This document shows, in pieces, positions 37,929-46,443 of a stretch of DNA of 64,000 nucleotides. The stretch lies in the NCBI RefSeq assembly GCF_001953055.1, contig NZ_CP019044.1, positions 2,955,001 through 3,019,000 of the forward strand, in the 5' to 3' direction. This DNA is from Salaquimonas pukyongi (GTDB lineage Bacteria > Pseudomonadota > Alphaproteobacteria > Rhizobiales > Rhizobiaceae). The position numbers were made by a program, and so were the translations under genes. Numbering within the stretch: position 1 is the stretch's first letter; every line of letters starts with the position of its first letter. The notes beneath the pieces were generated by a model that saw only the letters and a list, made by a program, of their open reading frames with translations, made no database searches and had not been told where the DNA came from.

Positions 37929-39043
37929 CGCAAACAGTCCTCTTTCAAAAATGCCACGACCTCATCGCCAGGAACATCCTTTGCTATGTAGGATTTTCCA
38001 ATGCCCTTTGTGAGGATGAAATTCAGTTTCCCCGAAGCGACCTTCTTGTCCTGGGTGATGAACCTGAAAAGCGTTTCAGCGGGCGGTGGCGTACCCGGGA
38101 TTTCGCCCACGCATACCGGCAGGCCGGCTTCCTTCAGATGGCGTTCGACCCGTGCAACGTCATCCATGCTGCACAGGTTCAACCGGTTGGAAAAACGGTG
38201 CGCCTGCGCCATGCCAATCGCAACGGCCTCGCCGTGCACCAGCCGGCCCGCATCGTATTTGACATGGCCCTCCAGCGCATGGCCGAAAGTGTGCCCCAGA
38301 TTGAGCAGGGCGCGTGCGCCGCTTTCACGCTCATCCATGGAAACGATTTCAGCCTTTGCCCGGCAACTGTGGGCAATGGCCTCACTTAGGGCGCGCTCGT
38401 GGGAAAAAACCGCCCCGCGATTGGTTTCCAGCCAGGCAAAGAAATCCGCATCGTTGATCAGGCCGTATTTGACCACCTCGGCATAGCCGGCAGCAAATTC
38501 GCGATCCGGCAGGGTTTTCAGGCTATCGGTGTCGGCGAGCACCAGAACCGGTTGATGAAATGCGCCAATCAGGTTCTTGCCCTGGCTGGCATTGATGCCG
38601 GTCTTGCCACCGACAGAGGAGTCGACCTGTGCCAGCAGGCTGGTCGGTGCCTGAATGAAATCGATGCCCCGCTTGTAGACGGCAGCAGCAAATCCGGCCA
38701 GATCGCCAACGACACCGCCGCCAAGCGCAACAATGAGATCGGAGCGTTCAAGACGGGCTTCCAGCAATTGCGAAAGCACCTCATCCAGCACTGCCATCGA
38801 CTTGGAGCCCTCGCCGGCCGCCACCGTGACCAGGAGCGGTTTAAGGCCACTCGCTGACAGGTTTTCAATCGCGGCCTCGGCGTACAGGGCAGCAACGTTC
38901 TCATCGGTGATGACCGCACAACGGGCGCCGGGCCGCATTGCCGAAATCCGCGGCCCGAGCGTTTCAAGCAGGCCGCCACCGATGTAAATCGGATAGCTGC
39001 GCTCACCCAGCGCTACCTCCACCGTGATGGCGTTCTCGTTCAT
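37925..39043 (-). CDS. aroB: 3-dehydroquinate synthase
   Basis: AroB makes 3-dehydroquinate from DAHP in the shikimate pathway with NAD and a metal ion. The 372-residue protein shows the NAD loop ALGGGVVGDLAGFAAA, the DSSVGGKTGIN motif, and metal ligands in AGYAEVVKYGLI and LNLGHTFGHALE. I use the ATG at 39043 (MNENAITVEV). In most Hyphomicrobiales aroK lies directly upstream; here a secreted protein gene takes that place. It overlaps the CNNM gene by four bases. Confidence 0.96.
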   Translation of the reverse strand: MNENAITVEVALGERSYPIYIGGGLLETLGPRISAMRPGARCAVITDENVAALYAEAAIENLSASGLKPLLVTVAAGEGSKSMAVLDEVLSQLLEARLERSDLIVALGGGVVGDLAGFAAAVYKRGIDFIQAPTSLLAQVDSSVGGKTGINASQGKNLIGAFHQPVLVLADTDSLKTLPDREFAAGYAEVVKYGLINDADFFAWLETNRGAVFSHERALSEAIAHSCRAKAEIVSMDERESGARALLNLGHTFGHALEGHVKYDAGRLVHGEAVAIGMAQAHRFSNRLNLCSMDDVARVERHLKEAGLPVCVGEIPGTPPPAETLFRFITQDKKVASGKLNFILTKGIGKSYIAKDVPGDEVVAFLKEDCLR

Positions 39044-39096
39044 TGCATTCTCACTGCGCATATCGCCTTGAAACCAGGGGTTTATCCAGATGGCCG

Positions 39097-39741
39097 TCAA
39101 TCTTGGAGACCATTCGGCGTTCCCGAACGCTCGCCCCGTTCACCGTGAAAGACCGGGCGGTCAATGCCACAGCGAAAACCTGCAGCATAATCATCGGCTG
39201 CAATGCGCGCCAGCACATTGGCATCGCGGTTGGCCAGCGCATCCACATATCCTGCGACGCAGGAAACCCTTTCAGCCTCTGGAAGATCGGGGTCGGCAAC
39301 AGTGGAAACCACCAGAACCTGGCCTCGGCGCGCCTCCTCGGCGCTTCCGGTATCCGGGTTTATGTTGTCAATGAACCAGCGGTGGATGGTCGCAAACGGC
39401 TTGCCATCTTCAAGCCGCCATTCCAGCGTGTCATGTACGGAGTTCCACTGTGCAAATCCCGATGGAAAGGCAAACGGGTCCGTCACCGGGCCATAGGCAA
39501 GAAACTGGCGCAGATCGCTCTCGGCAAAATGCACCGGATAACCGGCAAGCCCCTTGCAGACCGCCTCGCCGCCCATTTGTGCCTCTTCCTCGCTTTCAGC
39601 TTTCTTCCAGGCACAACCCTTGTCGAAATCAAGCTTGGTATAGGCTGAATCGGCTGCCTGCGCTGCCACCGGGAGAATGAAAGCAAGTGCGCTGGCAACC
39701 AAAACGGCCGTCAGGGCCTCACGTATCCGGATCTTGTTCAC
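39097..39741 (-). CDS. Hypothetical exported protein
   Basis: I do not recognise a named family. The 214-residue product has a clear signal peptide (MNKIRIREA, hydrophobic core, cleavage near AAQAAD at about 30). The mature part contains four Cys residues (in KGCAWKK, AVCKGL, VSCVAG, FRCGID) that could form two disulfides, and the segment KGLAGYPVHFAESDLRQF, a pattern I associate with secreted alphaproteobacterial proteins of unknown role. I prefer the GTG start at 39739-39741, because AGGAAGGAAA precedes it; an upstream start at 39786 is possible. A 15-base tandem duplication lies in the leader. Confidence 0.75.
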   Translation of the reverse strand: MNKIRIREALTAVLVASALAFILPVAAQAADSAYTKLDFDKGCAWKKAESEEEAQMGGEAVCKGLAGYPVHFAESDLRQFLAYGPVTDPFAFPSGFAQWNSVHDTLEWRLEDGKPFATIHRWFIDNINPDTGSAEEARRGQVLVVSTVADPDLPEAERVSCVAGYVDALANRDANVLARIAADDYAAGFRCGIDRPVFHGERGERSGTPNGLQD

Positions 39742-39750
39742 TGGGTTTCC

Positions 39751-39780
39751 TTCCTCATGGCTGGCTTCCTGATGGCTGGC
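39751..39780. repeat. 15-base tandem duplication before the exported-protein gene
   Basis: Two adjacent 15-base units (39751-39765 and 39766-39780) differ by one base. Each carries an AGGAA stretch on the minus strand, so the duplication repeats a potential ribosome-binding site. Confidence 0.75.
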
Positions 39781-39885
39781 GGTCATTGCACAACACTATG
39801 CAGCGCAATCGCTACCAATTGACAATTGTATTTCGCGCCAGAGGCAATAAAAGTGCGGCAAACTCCCGCAAAAAAGGCTGCCTCC

Positions 39886-40416
39886 ATGCGCATCGATGCA
39901 ATTTCCATCGGCAACAACCCGCCCGAAGACGTCAATGTTATCGTCGAAGTGCCGGTTGGCGGGCATCCGATCAAGTACGAACTGGATAAGGAAGCCGGCA
40001 CGCTCGTTGTTGACCGCTTTCTCTACACCCCGATGACCTATCCGGGCAATTACGGCTTCGTGCCGCATACCTTGTCGCAGGATGGCGATCCGATCGACGT
40101 GCTGATCGCCAACAGCCGCCCCCTGGTGGCGGGCTGCGTCATCAATGTGCGGCCCATCGGCGTCCTCATCATGGAGGACGATGGCGGCCAGGACGAAAAG
40201 GTGATCGCCGTGCCCTCAAAAGGGGTTTCTGCAAGGTTCGATGCGGTCAAGAATTACACCGACCTGCCGGAGATCACGCTTTCCCAGATCCAGCACTTTT
40301 TCGAGCACTACAAGGATCTGGAGCCCGGGAAATGGGTCAAGATCGGCGACTGGATGGGCGCAAAGACCGCCCAGAAGATGATCCGTGAAGCCATAGAACG
40401 GGCCGGCGGGAGCTAA
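39886..40416 (+). CDS. ppa: Inorganic pyrophosphatase
   Basis: This 176-residue family I pyrophosphatase splits pyrophosphate and pulls biosynthetic reactions forward. The metal signature DGDPIDVL (about 65-72) and [12 protein letters not shown] are complete. I use the ATG at 39886 (MRIDAISIG), with AAGG 9-12 bases upstream. It diverges from the exported-protein gene and its stop overlaps the stop region of the convergent DUF167 gene by four bases. Confidence 0.97.
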   Translation: MRIDAISIGNNPPEDVNVIVEVPVGGHPIKYELDKEAGTLVVDRFLYTPMTYPGNYGFVPHTLSQDGDPIDVLIANSRPLVAGCVINVRPIGVLIMEDDGGQDEKVIAVPSKGVSARFDAVKNYTDLPEITLSQIQHFFEHYKDLEPGKWVKIGDWMGAKTAQKMIREAIERAGGS

Positions 40417-40745
40417 CTTCGGCCTGCTTTCTTCACCGCTTCATCAATGCCTGCGGCCGCCTCGAATGGCATTTTGAGGGTTTTTAAGCGCCCGGCGCTG
40501 CCGCTTTCCAGTGCGATGCGGCTTTTGGCTACCCCGGTTTTTCCTGCAAGCAGGGCAATCAGCGCCTTGTTGGCTTGCCCCTTTTCCGGCACGGCACGCA
40601 CGCTTGCCTTCAGATGGCAGCGGCCGTTTTCATCTTTCCACACACCGCCCAGCATCTCGGTGCGCGCCCCGGGTGCAAGACGCACCCGCAGCCGGATTTT
40701 ACCGCCAATTACTTCGTAAGGTGCGTCCACATCGCCCCAGCGCAT
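40413..40745 (-). CDS. DUF167 family protein (YggU-like)
   Basis: This 110-residue protein belongs to DUF167/YggU, small and widespread, with unknown function. Typical segments are [16 protein letters not shown] and [26 protein letters not shown]-type helix. Its start codon (40743-40745) lies inside a dispersed palindromic repeat, so the repeat may have altered or supplied the translation start; no strong ribosome-binding site is visible. It converges with ppa. Confidence 0.88.
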   Translation of the reverse strand: MRWGDVDAPYEVIGGKIRLRVRLAPGARTEMLGGVWKDENGRCHLKASVRAVPEKGQANKALIALLAGKTGVAKSRIALESGSAGRLKTLKMPFEAAAGIDEAVKKAGRS

Positions 40746-40771
40746 GTCTTGGTTAGATGGAATCGCTCTAG
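40741..40771. repeat. Dispersed palindromic repeat, copy 3
   Basis: The sequence GGTTAGATGGAATCGCTCTA closely matches the right half of copy 1 and the arms at 50182-50412. The left end overlaps the DUF167 start codon and has lost the full CTAGAGCG end. Confidence 0.55.
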
Positions 40772-40880
40772 GTTTCGCACGCGGGGCGAGACGGATTTCG
40801 TCTCTGGCATCGGTCCCGCTCCTGGAATTGAACGATTATCCCCCATACCGCGCTCCAAATCCCAAATGTCGATACAGCCT

Positions 40881-40915
40881 AAAACAAACTGCCGGACCGC
40901 ATGGCGGCCCGGCAG
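40881..40915 (-). terminator. Intrinsic terminator of ialB
   Basis: A 12-bp stem (40889-40900 with 40904-40915, one G-T pair) and a three-base loop are followed on the minus strand by TTTGTTTT. It lies 42 bases after the ialB stop. Confidence 0.8.
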
Positions 40916-40956
40916 CAGTCGTGGATCAAAAGGCAGAATTTCAACAGCTGCCGGAC

Positions 40957-41520
40957 TTATTTGCACTCGGCAATATCGCCAATGGAAGCGGTGACGCCCG
41001 AAAGCGAATATTGATAGCTGGTCTGGGTGCCGCGGCGCGAAACGGCCGAAACGCTCATCTTCGCACCGGCTTTCATGGCAGATACCACCGTTGCTTCCTC
41101 GGCAGGGTTTTCAAGCCATGCATTCTTACCGCGTGTGAACATGGAGAATTTCTTGCCGTCGATGTCGAGAACGACCTTCGATTCCTCCTGGAACTGGTAG
41201 CCGGCGGTGAACTGCGGCTCAAGCCGTACATTCTGTCCCGGATGCTGTGCCAGCATGAAGAACACGTCGCCATGGTCGACTTCGCGGCCATTAAGCTCTT
41301 TCGGGCTCTTTTCGGTCGGCACCGACAGCACATAGCAGACCTTGCCATCGGAACCCTGATAGCTGAACGAGCCCCAGGCCTTGTGCTGTTTGATCTGGGT
41401 TGGCGACTGCGCATTGGCAATGTGTGGCACGGCCAGAGCGGCAACGCCCAAGGCCAGGCTGAGGACGGCAGCTCCTTTGAGCATGCGTGCTGTCTTCTTC
41501 TGTCTGTTTTTGGCGGTCAT
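40957..41520 (-). CDS. Invasion-associated locus B (IalB) family protein
   Basis: This 187-residue protein has a signal peptide (MLKGAAVLSLALG segment, cleavage near NAQSPT at about 38) and an IalB domain, first named in Bartonella, where it promotes erythrocyte invasion; many free-living relatives carry it with an unknown envelope role. Typical segments are WGSFSYQGSDGKVCYVLS and AEEATVVSAMKAGAKM. Starts at 41520 or 41532 are both possible; the former is used. It ends with a Cys in IAECK that can pair with the one in VCYV. Confidence 0.88.
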   Translation of the reverse strand: MTAKNRQKKTARMLKGAAVLSLALGVAALAVPHIANAQSPTQIKQHKAWGSFSYQGSDGKVCYVLSVPTEKSPKELNGREVDHGDVFFMLAQHPGQNVRLEPQFTAGYQFQEESKVVLDIDGKKFSMFTRGKNAWLENPAEEATVVSAMKAGAKMSVSAVSRRGTQTSYQYSLSGVTASIGDIAECK

Positions 41521-41782
41521 TGGTCCAATCATCTTGCAATCAATTGCTGTGTGCCCAATCGGTTTGCATTGGCAGTTTTCGCTGCCTCGCCGGTCAGGCC
41601 AGCCAGCCTTCCGGCAGGCATGGGCAACCACTACGGTCTTTGCCGGCGAATCGTGCCAACCATGCTTTAATTTTCCTTACCAAAGCGTGAACAGTTTTAC
41701 GATTCGGTCCGGTATCAAGGCAGTTTGTGCATTGTTCTGTCAGAATGTCCGTCGCAAACAAACTGGGCGAGATTTGGGCTTG

Positions 41783-42355
41783 TCATGTCTTGCTGCGTTT
41801 GCCGGATGCAAGCCGCTTGGCACCGGAGTAAACCGGTTTGCCGTGAACGGGCTCAGCCAGTGCCTCCTTCGGCCCGCCGGTCCCCACCGGCCGCTCCGCG
41901 AAGCGGCCCAGCGAAATCATCCGGTCATACATCACCACAGCGCCCGCCATGGCGACATTGATGCAGATGTGAATGGGGATTTTGACGATGAACTCACAGC
42001 GCTCCATCATTTGAGGCGACAGCGAACCGCCTTCCGGGCCGAGTACATAGGCCGCCCTGAGCGGATGGCGGAAACTCGGCAATTCCACCGCCTCCGCTGT
42101 CAGCTCCACGCCAACCAGGCGGCACTGATCGGGCACAACGAGTTCGCCGGGGGAGGAAAAACTGTACCAGGGCATGTGATCGCGGGCACGGGTAGTATCG
42201 GACTTCGGTTCGCCGATGGCTCTCGCAGGCGCCACGGTAAAGACGAAGCTGGCACCGAACCCATGTGCCGTACGCATCAAATTGCCGAAGTTCATCGGTT
42301 TGGAAATGCCCTCCACCCCGATGCCGAAATAACCCCGGGGCGGGCGTGAACCCAT
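41783..42355 (-). CDS. SpoU family RNA 2'-O-methyltransferase
   Basis: This 190-residue protein has the SPOUT knot of TrmH-like enzymes: the N-GNL-R pattern in KPMNFGNLMRTAHGFGA, motif 2 AAYVLGPEGGSLSP and motif 3 in HICINVAMAGAVVMYDR. It should methylate a ribose in tRNA or rRNA with SAM; the exact nucleotide is unknown. I start at the ATG at 42355; a GTG at 42373 is an alternative. It lies between the DUF1232 gene and ialB on the same strand. Confidence 0.88.
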   Translation of the reverse strand: MGSRPPRGYFGIGVEGISKPMNFGNLMRTAHGFGASFVFTVAPARAIGEPKSDTTRARDHMPWYSFSSPGELVVPDQCRLVGVELTAEAVELPSFRHPLRAAYVLGPEGGSLSPQMMERCEFIVKIPIHICINVAMAGAVVMYDRMISLGRFAERPVGTGGPKEALAEPVHGKPVYSGAKRLASGKRSKT

Positions 42356-42409
42356 ATCGGAAACCAGTACCACTGCCCGTTTTCAACCCTGTTGTTGGTG
42401 TAGGCAGTG

Positions 42410-42850
42410 TTATTCGGCGAATTCGCGCAATTGCGCAAGTTTCTCCCGTGCCAGATCGCGGTGTTCCTGGTGGATATGGCCCTGCAGCATGGCAAGAACC
42501 GCGCCGAGCACCGCAACATCATCGGAAAAACCGAAAATCGCCAGAAAATCGGGAATGGCATCCAGCGGCAATACAAAATAGGCCAGCGCCGCCAGCAGAA
42601 TGGCGCGCACCTTGTTCGGCGTTTTCGGATCAAAGGCACAATAATAGGCCGCAACCAGCTCTTCCACGAAGGGGACCTTGCCGGCGGCCTTGGCAAGCGT
42701 TTTCCAGAAGCCCGATGCCACCTTTTTCTCGTTGGCATCCATTTTCTCTTCGGCGCCGGGAAGAATCTCCCCCTCGAGAATCTGCTTCTTCAGATCCTCG
42801 TCGGCAGCGCGCTCTTGCCGCCCGGCGGGCTTTTCCTCTGTCTTAGTCAT
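42410..42850 (-). CDS. DUF1232 (YkvA) family membrane protein
   Basis: This 146-residue protein has the YkvA/DUF1232 core YFVLPLDAIPDFLAIFGFSDD (split across about 90-112), a short hydrophobic hairpin with a conserved Asp pattern, after a charged N-terminal part. The function is unknown; some members are linked to stress or toxins. It precedes the SpoU gene on the same strand. Confidence 0.88.
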   Translation of the reverse strand: MTKTEEKPAGRQERAADEDLKKQILEGEILPGAEEKMDANEKKVASGFWKTLAKAAGKVPFVEELVAAYYCAFDPKTPNKVRAILLAALAYFVLPLDAIPDFLAIFGFSDDVAVLGAVLAMLQGHIHQEHRDLAREKLAQLREFAE

Positions 42851-42928
42851 ATCTTACATATGGTAATGCATTGGCCGCCTTGCAAATCCAGGGTTCGCAC
42901 TCCTTATTGTGACTTGAATGGTGCCAGT

Positions 42929-43225
42929 TCATGACTTGGCGGCCATCCGGTCCATCATCCCTGCCAGCTTGAAATCGAGTTCGGTCAATCCACCCGCATC
43001 ATGGGTCGACAGCGAGACGTCGACCCGGTTGTAGACATTGCTCCAGTCGGGATGGTGGTTGAGTTTTTCAGCTGCCAGCGCCACCCGGCTCATGAAGCCG
43101 AATGCCTCGCTGAAATCCTTGAAGCGAAACTGGCGGTGGATGGCCTTTTTGTCCGCGGCCAGTTCCCAGCCATCGATCTGCTGCAGCTGCATTTCAATTT
43201 CCTGCGGCGCAAGGGGTGTGGCCAT
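42929..43225 (-). CDS. phhB: 4a-hydroxytetrahydrobiopterin dehydratase
   Basis: This 98-residue pterin-4a-carbinolamine dehydratase regenerates tetrahydrobiopterin or a related pterin after aromatic hydroxylation. The motif EKLNHHPDW (H57, H58) and the later [15 protein letters not shown] are the catalytic signature. The ATG at 43225 has GGAAGAG close upstream; longer frames start at 43285 without a better site. No phenylalanine hydroxylase is nearby. It diverges from the phosphatase gene. Confidence 0.94.
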   Translation of the reverse strand: MATPLAPQEIEMQLQQIDGWELAADKKAIHRQFRFKDFSEAFGFMSRVALAAEKLNHHPDWSNVYNRVDVSLSTHDAGGLTELDFKLAGMMDRMAAKS

Positions 43226-43313
43226 GATCTCTTCCTTTCGGTCGCGACAGGTGGGTATTGAAACCGGGATTGTGCTTCTTGCCAAGCCCTGCGGAAACTG
43301 GGATCAAGCGCCA

Positions 43314-43781
43314 ATGAAGCGAATACTGTTTGTATGCCTGGGCAATATCTGCCGCTCGCCCCTTGCAGAAGGCCTGTTCAACCATCACCTGACACGGTCG
43401 GGAACGGAGTGGACCGCCACTGCCGATTCTGCAGGGACATCCGGCTGGCATGATGGCGAACCGCCCCATGAAGGCAGCATGAAGGCGGCAAACAAGCTTG
43501 GCGTTTCACTGGCCGGCCAGGTCTCCCGCCAGCTAACCCGGGCCGACTTTGCCGAATTCGACGTCATTCTTGGCATGGACCGCAGCAATGTGGAAAACCT
43601 TCGGCGGCTTGAAGCTGAAAACCCCGATGCGAAGGCGCAAATCGGGCTCTTTCTCGACTATGCCGGCCTCGGCATGAAAGATGTTCCCGATCCCTGGGGT
43701 CATGGAGAGGCCGCCTATGATGCCGTGGCACAGATGATCGGCCGTGCAACACCGGCCATCGCCGAACGGCTGCTGCGCTGA
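43314..43781 (+). CDS. Low-molecular-weight protein tyrosine phosphatase
   Basis: This 155-residue enzyme has the P-loop C8-LGNICR14-SP and the general acid D126 in DVPDPW, the complete LMW-PTP active site. It is cytosolic; no tyrosine kinase or polysaccharide-export genes accompany it, so the target is unknown. It is similar in length to eukaryotic and Wzb-type enzymes. GGA lies eleven bases before the ATG. It diverges from phhB. Confidence 0.94.
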   Translation: MKRILFVCLGNICRSPLAEGLFNHHLTRSGTEWTATADSAGTSGWHDGEPPHEGSMKAANKLGVSLAGQVSRQLTRADFAEFDVILGMDRSNVENLRRLEAENPDAKAQIGLFLDYAGLGMKDVPDPWGHGEAAYDAVAQMIGRATPAIAERLLR

Positions 43782-43874
43782 CTAAAGATTTTCCCGGCTT
43801 TTTGGAACCCTTCGGGGTGGTTCGCCGTTATACCCATTGCCCATTCGCGCTGAACGAAAGCATGGAGGCCGCTT

Positions 43875-44123
43875 ATGACCCGCCAGAGTATGAAAACCGA
43901 AATCGAGGAGATCGCCTCCAACCGGAAGCTGAACACACAAGAGCAGATCGCCGAACTGGAACGTTTGCGCGAAGACGTCCGCGCCCAGATGCGTGCCGAA
44001 ACCGAAGGTGGCGCGGCCTCCGACAGGGATTTCGGGGAAGAACTGAAATTGCTCGACGAGGCGCTGGAAGCCCTCAATACCAAGCCGGAATCCATCGAGG
44101 ACAGCGGCGCGGCCACCCTGTAG
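43875..44123 (+). CDS. Small charged helical protein, hypothetical
   Basis: I do not recognise this 82-residue protein. It is almost wholly helical in character, with heptad-like Glu/Lys/Leu spacing in EQIAELERLREDVRAQMRAE, and could form a coiled coil. There is no signal peptide or membrane segment. GGAGG lies six bases before the ATG, which supports translation. It follows the phosphatase gene and converges with dsbE. Confidence 0.7.
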   Translation: MTRQSMKTEIEEIASNRKLNTQEQIAELERLREDVRAQMRAETEGGAASDRDFGEELKLLDEALEALNTKPESIEDSGAATL

Positions 44124-44160
44124 CTTTCCCCTTGCCCGATCAGCTATTGGCCTGAACCGG

Positions 44161-44811
44161 CTACTTTCCTGAACTGGTGAGCAGTGGCCGGATGGTTTTT
44201 TCAACCGCCTCCTGTGTCAGCGGCCCCACATGCTTGGCGAGAATCGCGCCGTCCGCACCGACGATGAAGCTTTCGGGGATGCCGTAGACCCCCCACTCAA
44301 TGGCACCGCGGCCTTTCGGGTCAACACCGACCGCATCATACGGATTTCCAAGCTGGCCAAGAAACCGCAGGGCGTTTTGCGTGCGGTCCTTGTAGTTGAT
44401 GCCGTAGATTGAAAACGCATCCTCCTTGCCCAGTTCCACCAGCACCGGGTGTTCCTGACGGCACGGGCCGCACCACGACGCCCATACATTGACGATTGCC
44501 AGCTTTCCGGCCGGTATGTTCCTTAGCAATTCCGGCGTCAGCGGCGGCACCGGCGCGCCTGCCTGCTTCAGTCCTTCCAGCGGAGCAAAAACAACCTCCG
44601 GCGCCGGTTTTCCGATCAGTGCGGAAGGAATATCGCTGCTTGCACCGCCATCGGCGAGTTGCTTGTAGAAAATCAATGCCAGCGCCAGGAAGACGATCAG
44701 CGGCAGAAGGGCAATCAGCATGCCCCGTCCCGAACCCTGGCCCGGGCGCGCGGCCGGCGTGCCTTTCTCGGATGCCGATTCTGCCGCCTTTCGCGAGGAA
44801 TTTGCGTTCAT
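44161..44811 (-). CDS. dsbE: Cytochrome c maturation thiol-disulfide protein DsbE/CcmG
   Basis: This 216-residue protein is anchored by one N-terminal helix (about 31-49) and carries a periplasmic thioredoxin domain with WCGPC in VNVWASWCGPCRQEHP. It reduces apocytochrome c or CcmH so heme can be attached. The N-terminal tail is longer and richer in Ser/Ala than in E. coli. Its ATG overlaps the ccmD stop (ATGA). It ends the ccmABCD-dsbE run. Confidence 0.95.
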   Translation of the reverse strand: MNANSSRKAAESASEKGTPAARPGQGSGRGMLIALLPLIVFLALALIFYKQLADGGASSDIPSALIGKPAPEVVFAPLEGLKQAGAPVPPLTPELLRNIPAGKLAIVNVWASWCGPCRQEHPVLVELGKEDAFSIYGINYKDRTQNALRFLGQLGNPYDAVGVDPKGRGAIEWGVYGIPESFIVGADGAILAKHVGPLTQEAVEKTIRPLLTSSGK

Positions 44812-44975
44812 TGGCTGGCCCTTTTGCGGGAGCGGGATGTCTCACCATCTTCCATGCGTTCGACTTCCCGTCTGCGCTGGCGGTAGGTAACGGCAATCCA
44901 CACAACCAGTGCCGCGATCACCAGTGCGGTGATCGCATAGGACGGGATGATGAAGACAGCGTGCTTGCCGAACAT
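44808..44975 (-). CDS. ccmD: Heme exporter protein CcmD
   Basis: This 55-residue gene fills the gap between ccmC and dsbE. The product starts MFGKHAVFIIPSYAITALV, has one membrane helix (about 9-29) and a basic cytoplasmic tail beginning YRQRRREVERM, the standard CcmD layout. CcmD helps release holo-CcmE from the CcmABC complex. It begins seven bases after ccmC and its TGA overlaps the dsbE ATG. Confidence 0.93.
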   Translation of the reverse strand: MFGKHAVFIIPSYAITALVIAALVVWIAVTYRQRRREVERMEDGETSRSRKRASQ

Positions 44976-44982
44976 GGATTGC

Positions 44983-45750
44983 CTACTTTCCCGCCTGTTT
45001 GAGCTTCATGACGCGGATGCGGCGGGCGAGAATCTCGTTGCGCATGTTCATCAGGTGCAGGGTAAAAAACAGCAGCGTGAAGGCGGCAGCCATGGTCAGC
45101 AGCGGATAAAGGAAAACCGCGTCCATCGCCGGGCGGCCGAAGCGCGAAACGGATGCCGGCTGGTGCAGCGTGTTCCACCAGTCGACGGAAAACTTGATAA
45201 TCGGAATGTTGACGAACCCGACCAGCGTGACGATGGCAAGCGGTCTTGCCGCCTGCACCGGATCCTCGATGGCCCGCGACAGCGCCATGATGCCAAGATA
45301 GATCAGGAAGAGGATCAGAACGCTGGTCAGCCGCGCATCCCACACCCACCACGTGCCCCACATCGGCTTGCCCCAAAGTGAACCCGTCACCAGCGCCAGC
45401 AGGGTAAAGGCGGCGCCGATGGGCGCAGCCGCCCTGAGCGAAACGTCGGCCAGCGGATGGCGCCATACCAGGGTGCCAAGCGCTGAAATGCTCATCACCG
45501 AATAACACATCATGGCAAGCCAGGCGGACGGCACATGAATGAACATGATCTGCACCGTCGCGCCCTGCTGATAGTCTTGCGGGGCGGAAAAACCGAGATA
45601 CAGACCGGTAGCGGCGGCAAGAAAGGCAAGCGCGGCAAGCCACGGGATCAGCCGCCCGGCCAGCGCCAAGAACCGCGTCGGATTGGCAAGCCGCGTCCAC
45701 CAGGAGGCGGAGGCCTGGGCAATGCTCTGTGTGTTCGGGGTGCTGCTCAT
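44983..45750 (-). CDS. ccmC: Heme exporter subunit CcmC
   Basis: CcmC is a 255-residue membrane protein that loads heme onto CcmE in the periplasm. The tryptophan-rich heme-binding motif WGTWWVWD is present (about 131-138), flanked by conserved histidines (in FIHVPSAW and NTLHQPAS). Six membrane helices are visible. It lies 33 bases after ccmB and seven bases before ccmD, in one transcription unit. Confidence 0.96.
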   Translation of the reverse strand: MSSTPNTQSIAQASASWWTRLANPTRFLALAGRLIPWLAALAFLAAATGLYLGFSAPQDYQQGATVQIMFIHVPSAWLAMMCYSVMSISALGTLVWRHPLADVSLRAAAPIGAAFTLLALVTGSLWGKPMWGTWWVWDARLTSVLILFLIYLGIMALSRAIEDPVQAARPLAIVTLVGFVNIPIIKFSVDWWNTLHQPASVSRFGRPAMDAVFLYPLLTMAAAFTLLFFTLHLMNMRNEILARRIRVMKLKQAGK

Positions 45751-45783
45751 GGGCCTTTCATATAGTGGGTCATCGCCACGCGG

Positions 45784-46443
45784 TCACTCCGCAGAATGCC
45801 GCAGCATGAATGAGGCGGCAAGAGGGCCGAGAACTCCGGAAAACAGCGTCAACGCCAACAAGATCAGGAACGGCGCGGTAAACGGATCGGGGTCATAGAG
45901 CGCTCCATTGGTGGCCGTGATGCCGAAAATCAGCACCGGAATGACAAGCGGCAGGGTCAGGATAGCAATCAGCAGTCCACCGCGCGGCAGGGCCGAGGCA
46001 ACGGCCGCAGATGCCGCACCAATGAAGGTAATGGCCGGCGTGCCGGCTGCAAGCGTTGCCATTACGGCGGCAATGCCCAGGGGCGAAACGTTTAGCATGA
46101 CCCCGAACAAAGGCGTTGCGAGGATCAGCGGCAGGCCGCTGACGATCCAGTGGGCAAGACATTTGACAAGGACTGTCACCATCAGCGGATGAGGCTGCAT
46201 GACGAGAATGTCGAGCGAGCCGTCCTCGCGCTCCATGGCAAACAGGCGGTCGAGCCCAAGCAGGCTTGCTAGCAGCGCGCCGATCCATAAGATTGCCGGG
46301 CCGATGCGGCCCAGCTGGTTGAGGTCAGGGCCGATGGCGAAGGGAAAAACGGTGACCACCGCCAGAAAAAACAGGACACCCATCAGTGCCCCGCCGCCGG
46401 CGCGAAGCGCGCCACGAACCTCACGGACAAGCAGCGCGGTCAT
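45784..46443 (-). CDS. ccmB: Heme exporter permease CcmB
   Basis: CcmB is the 219-residue membrane subunit of the CcmAB ABC transporter needed for heme attachment to c-type cytochromes. Six hydrophobic helices are visible, with the family segment REDGSLDILVMQPHPL near 72-87. Its ATG overlaps the ccmA stop by four bases. Confidence 0.95.
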   Translation of the reverse strand: MTALLVREVRGALRAGGGALMGVLFFLAVVTVFPFAIGPDLNQLGRIGPAILWIGALLASLLGLDRLFAMEREDGSLDILVMQPHPLMVTVLVKCLAHWIVSGLPLILATPLFGVMLNVSPLGIAAVMATLAAGTPAITFIGAASAAVASALPRGGLLIAILTLPLVIPVLIFGITATNGALYDPDPFTAPFLILLALTLFSGVLGPLAASFMLRHSAE

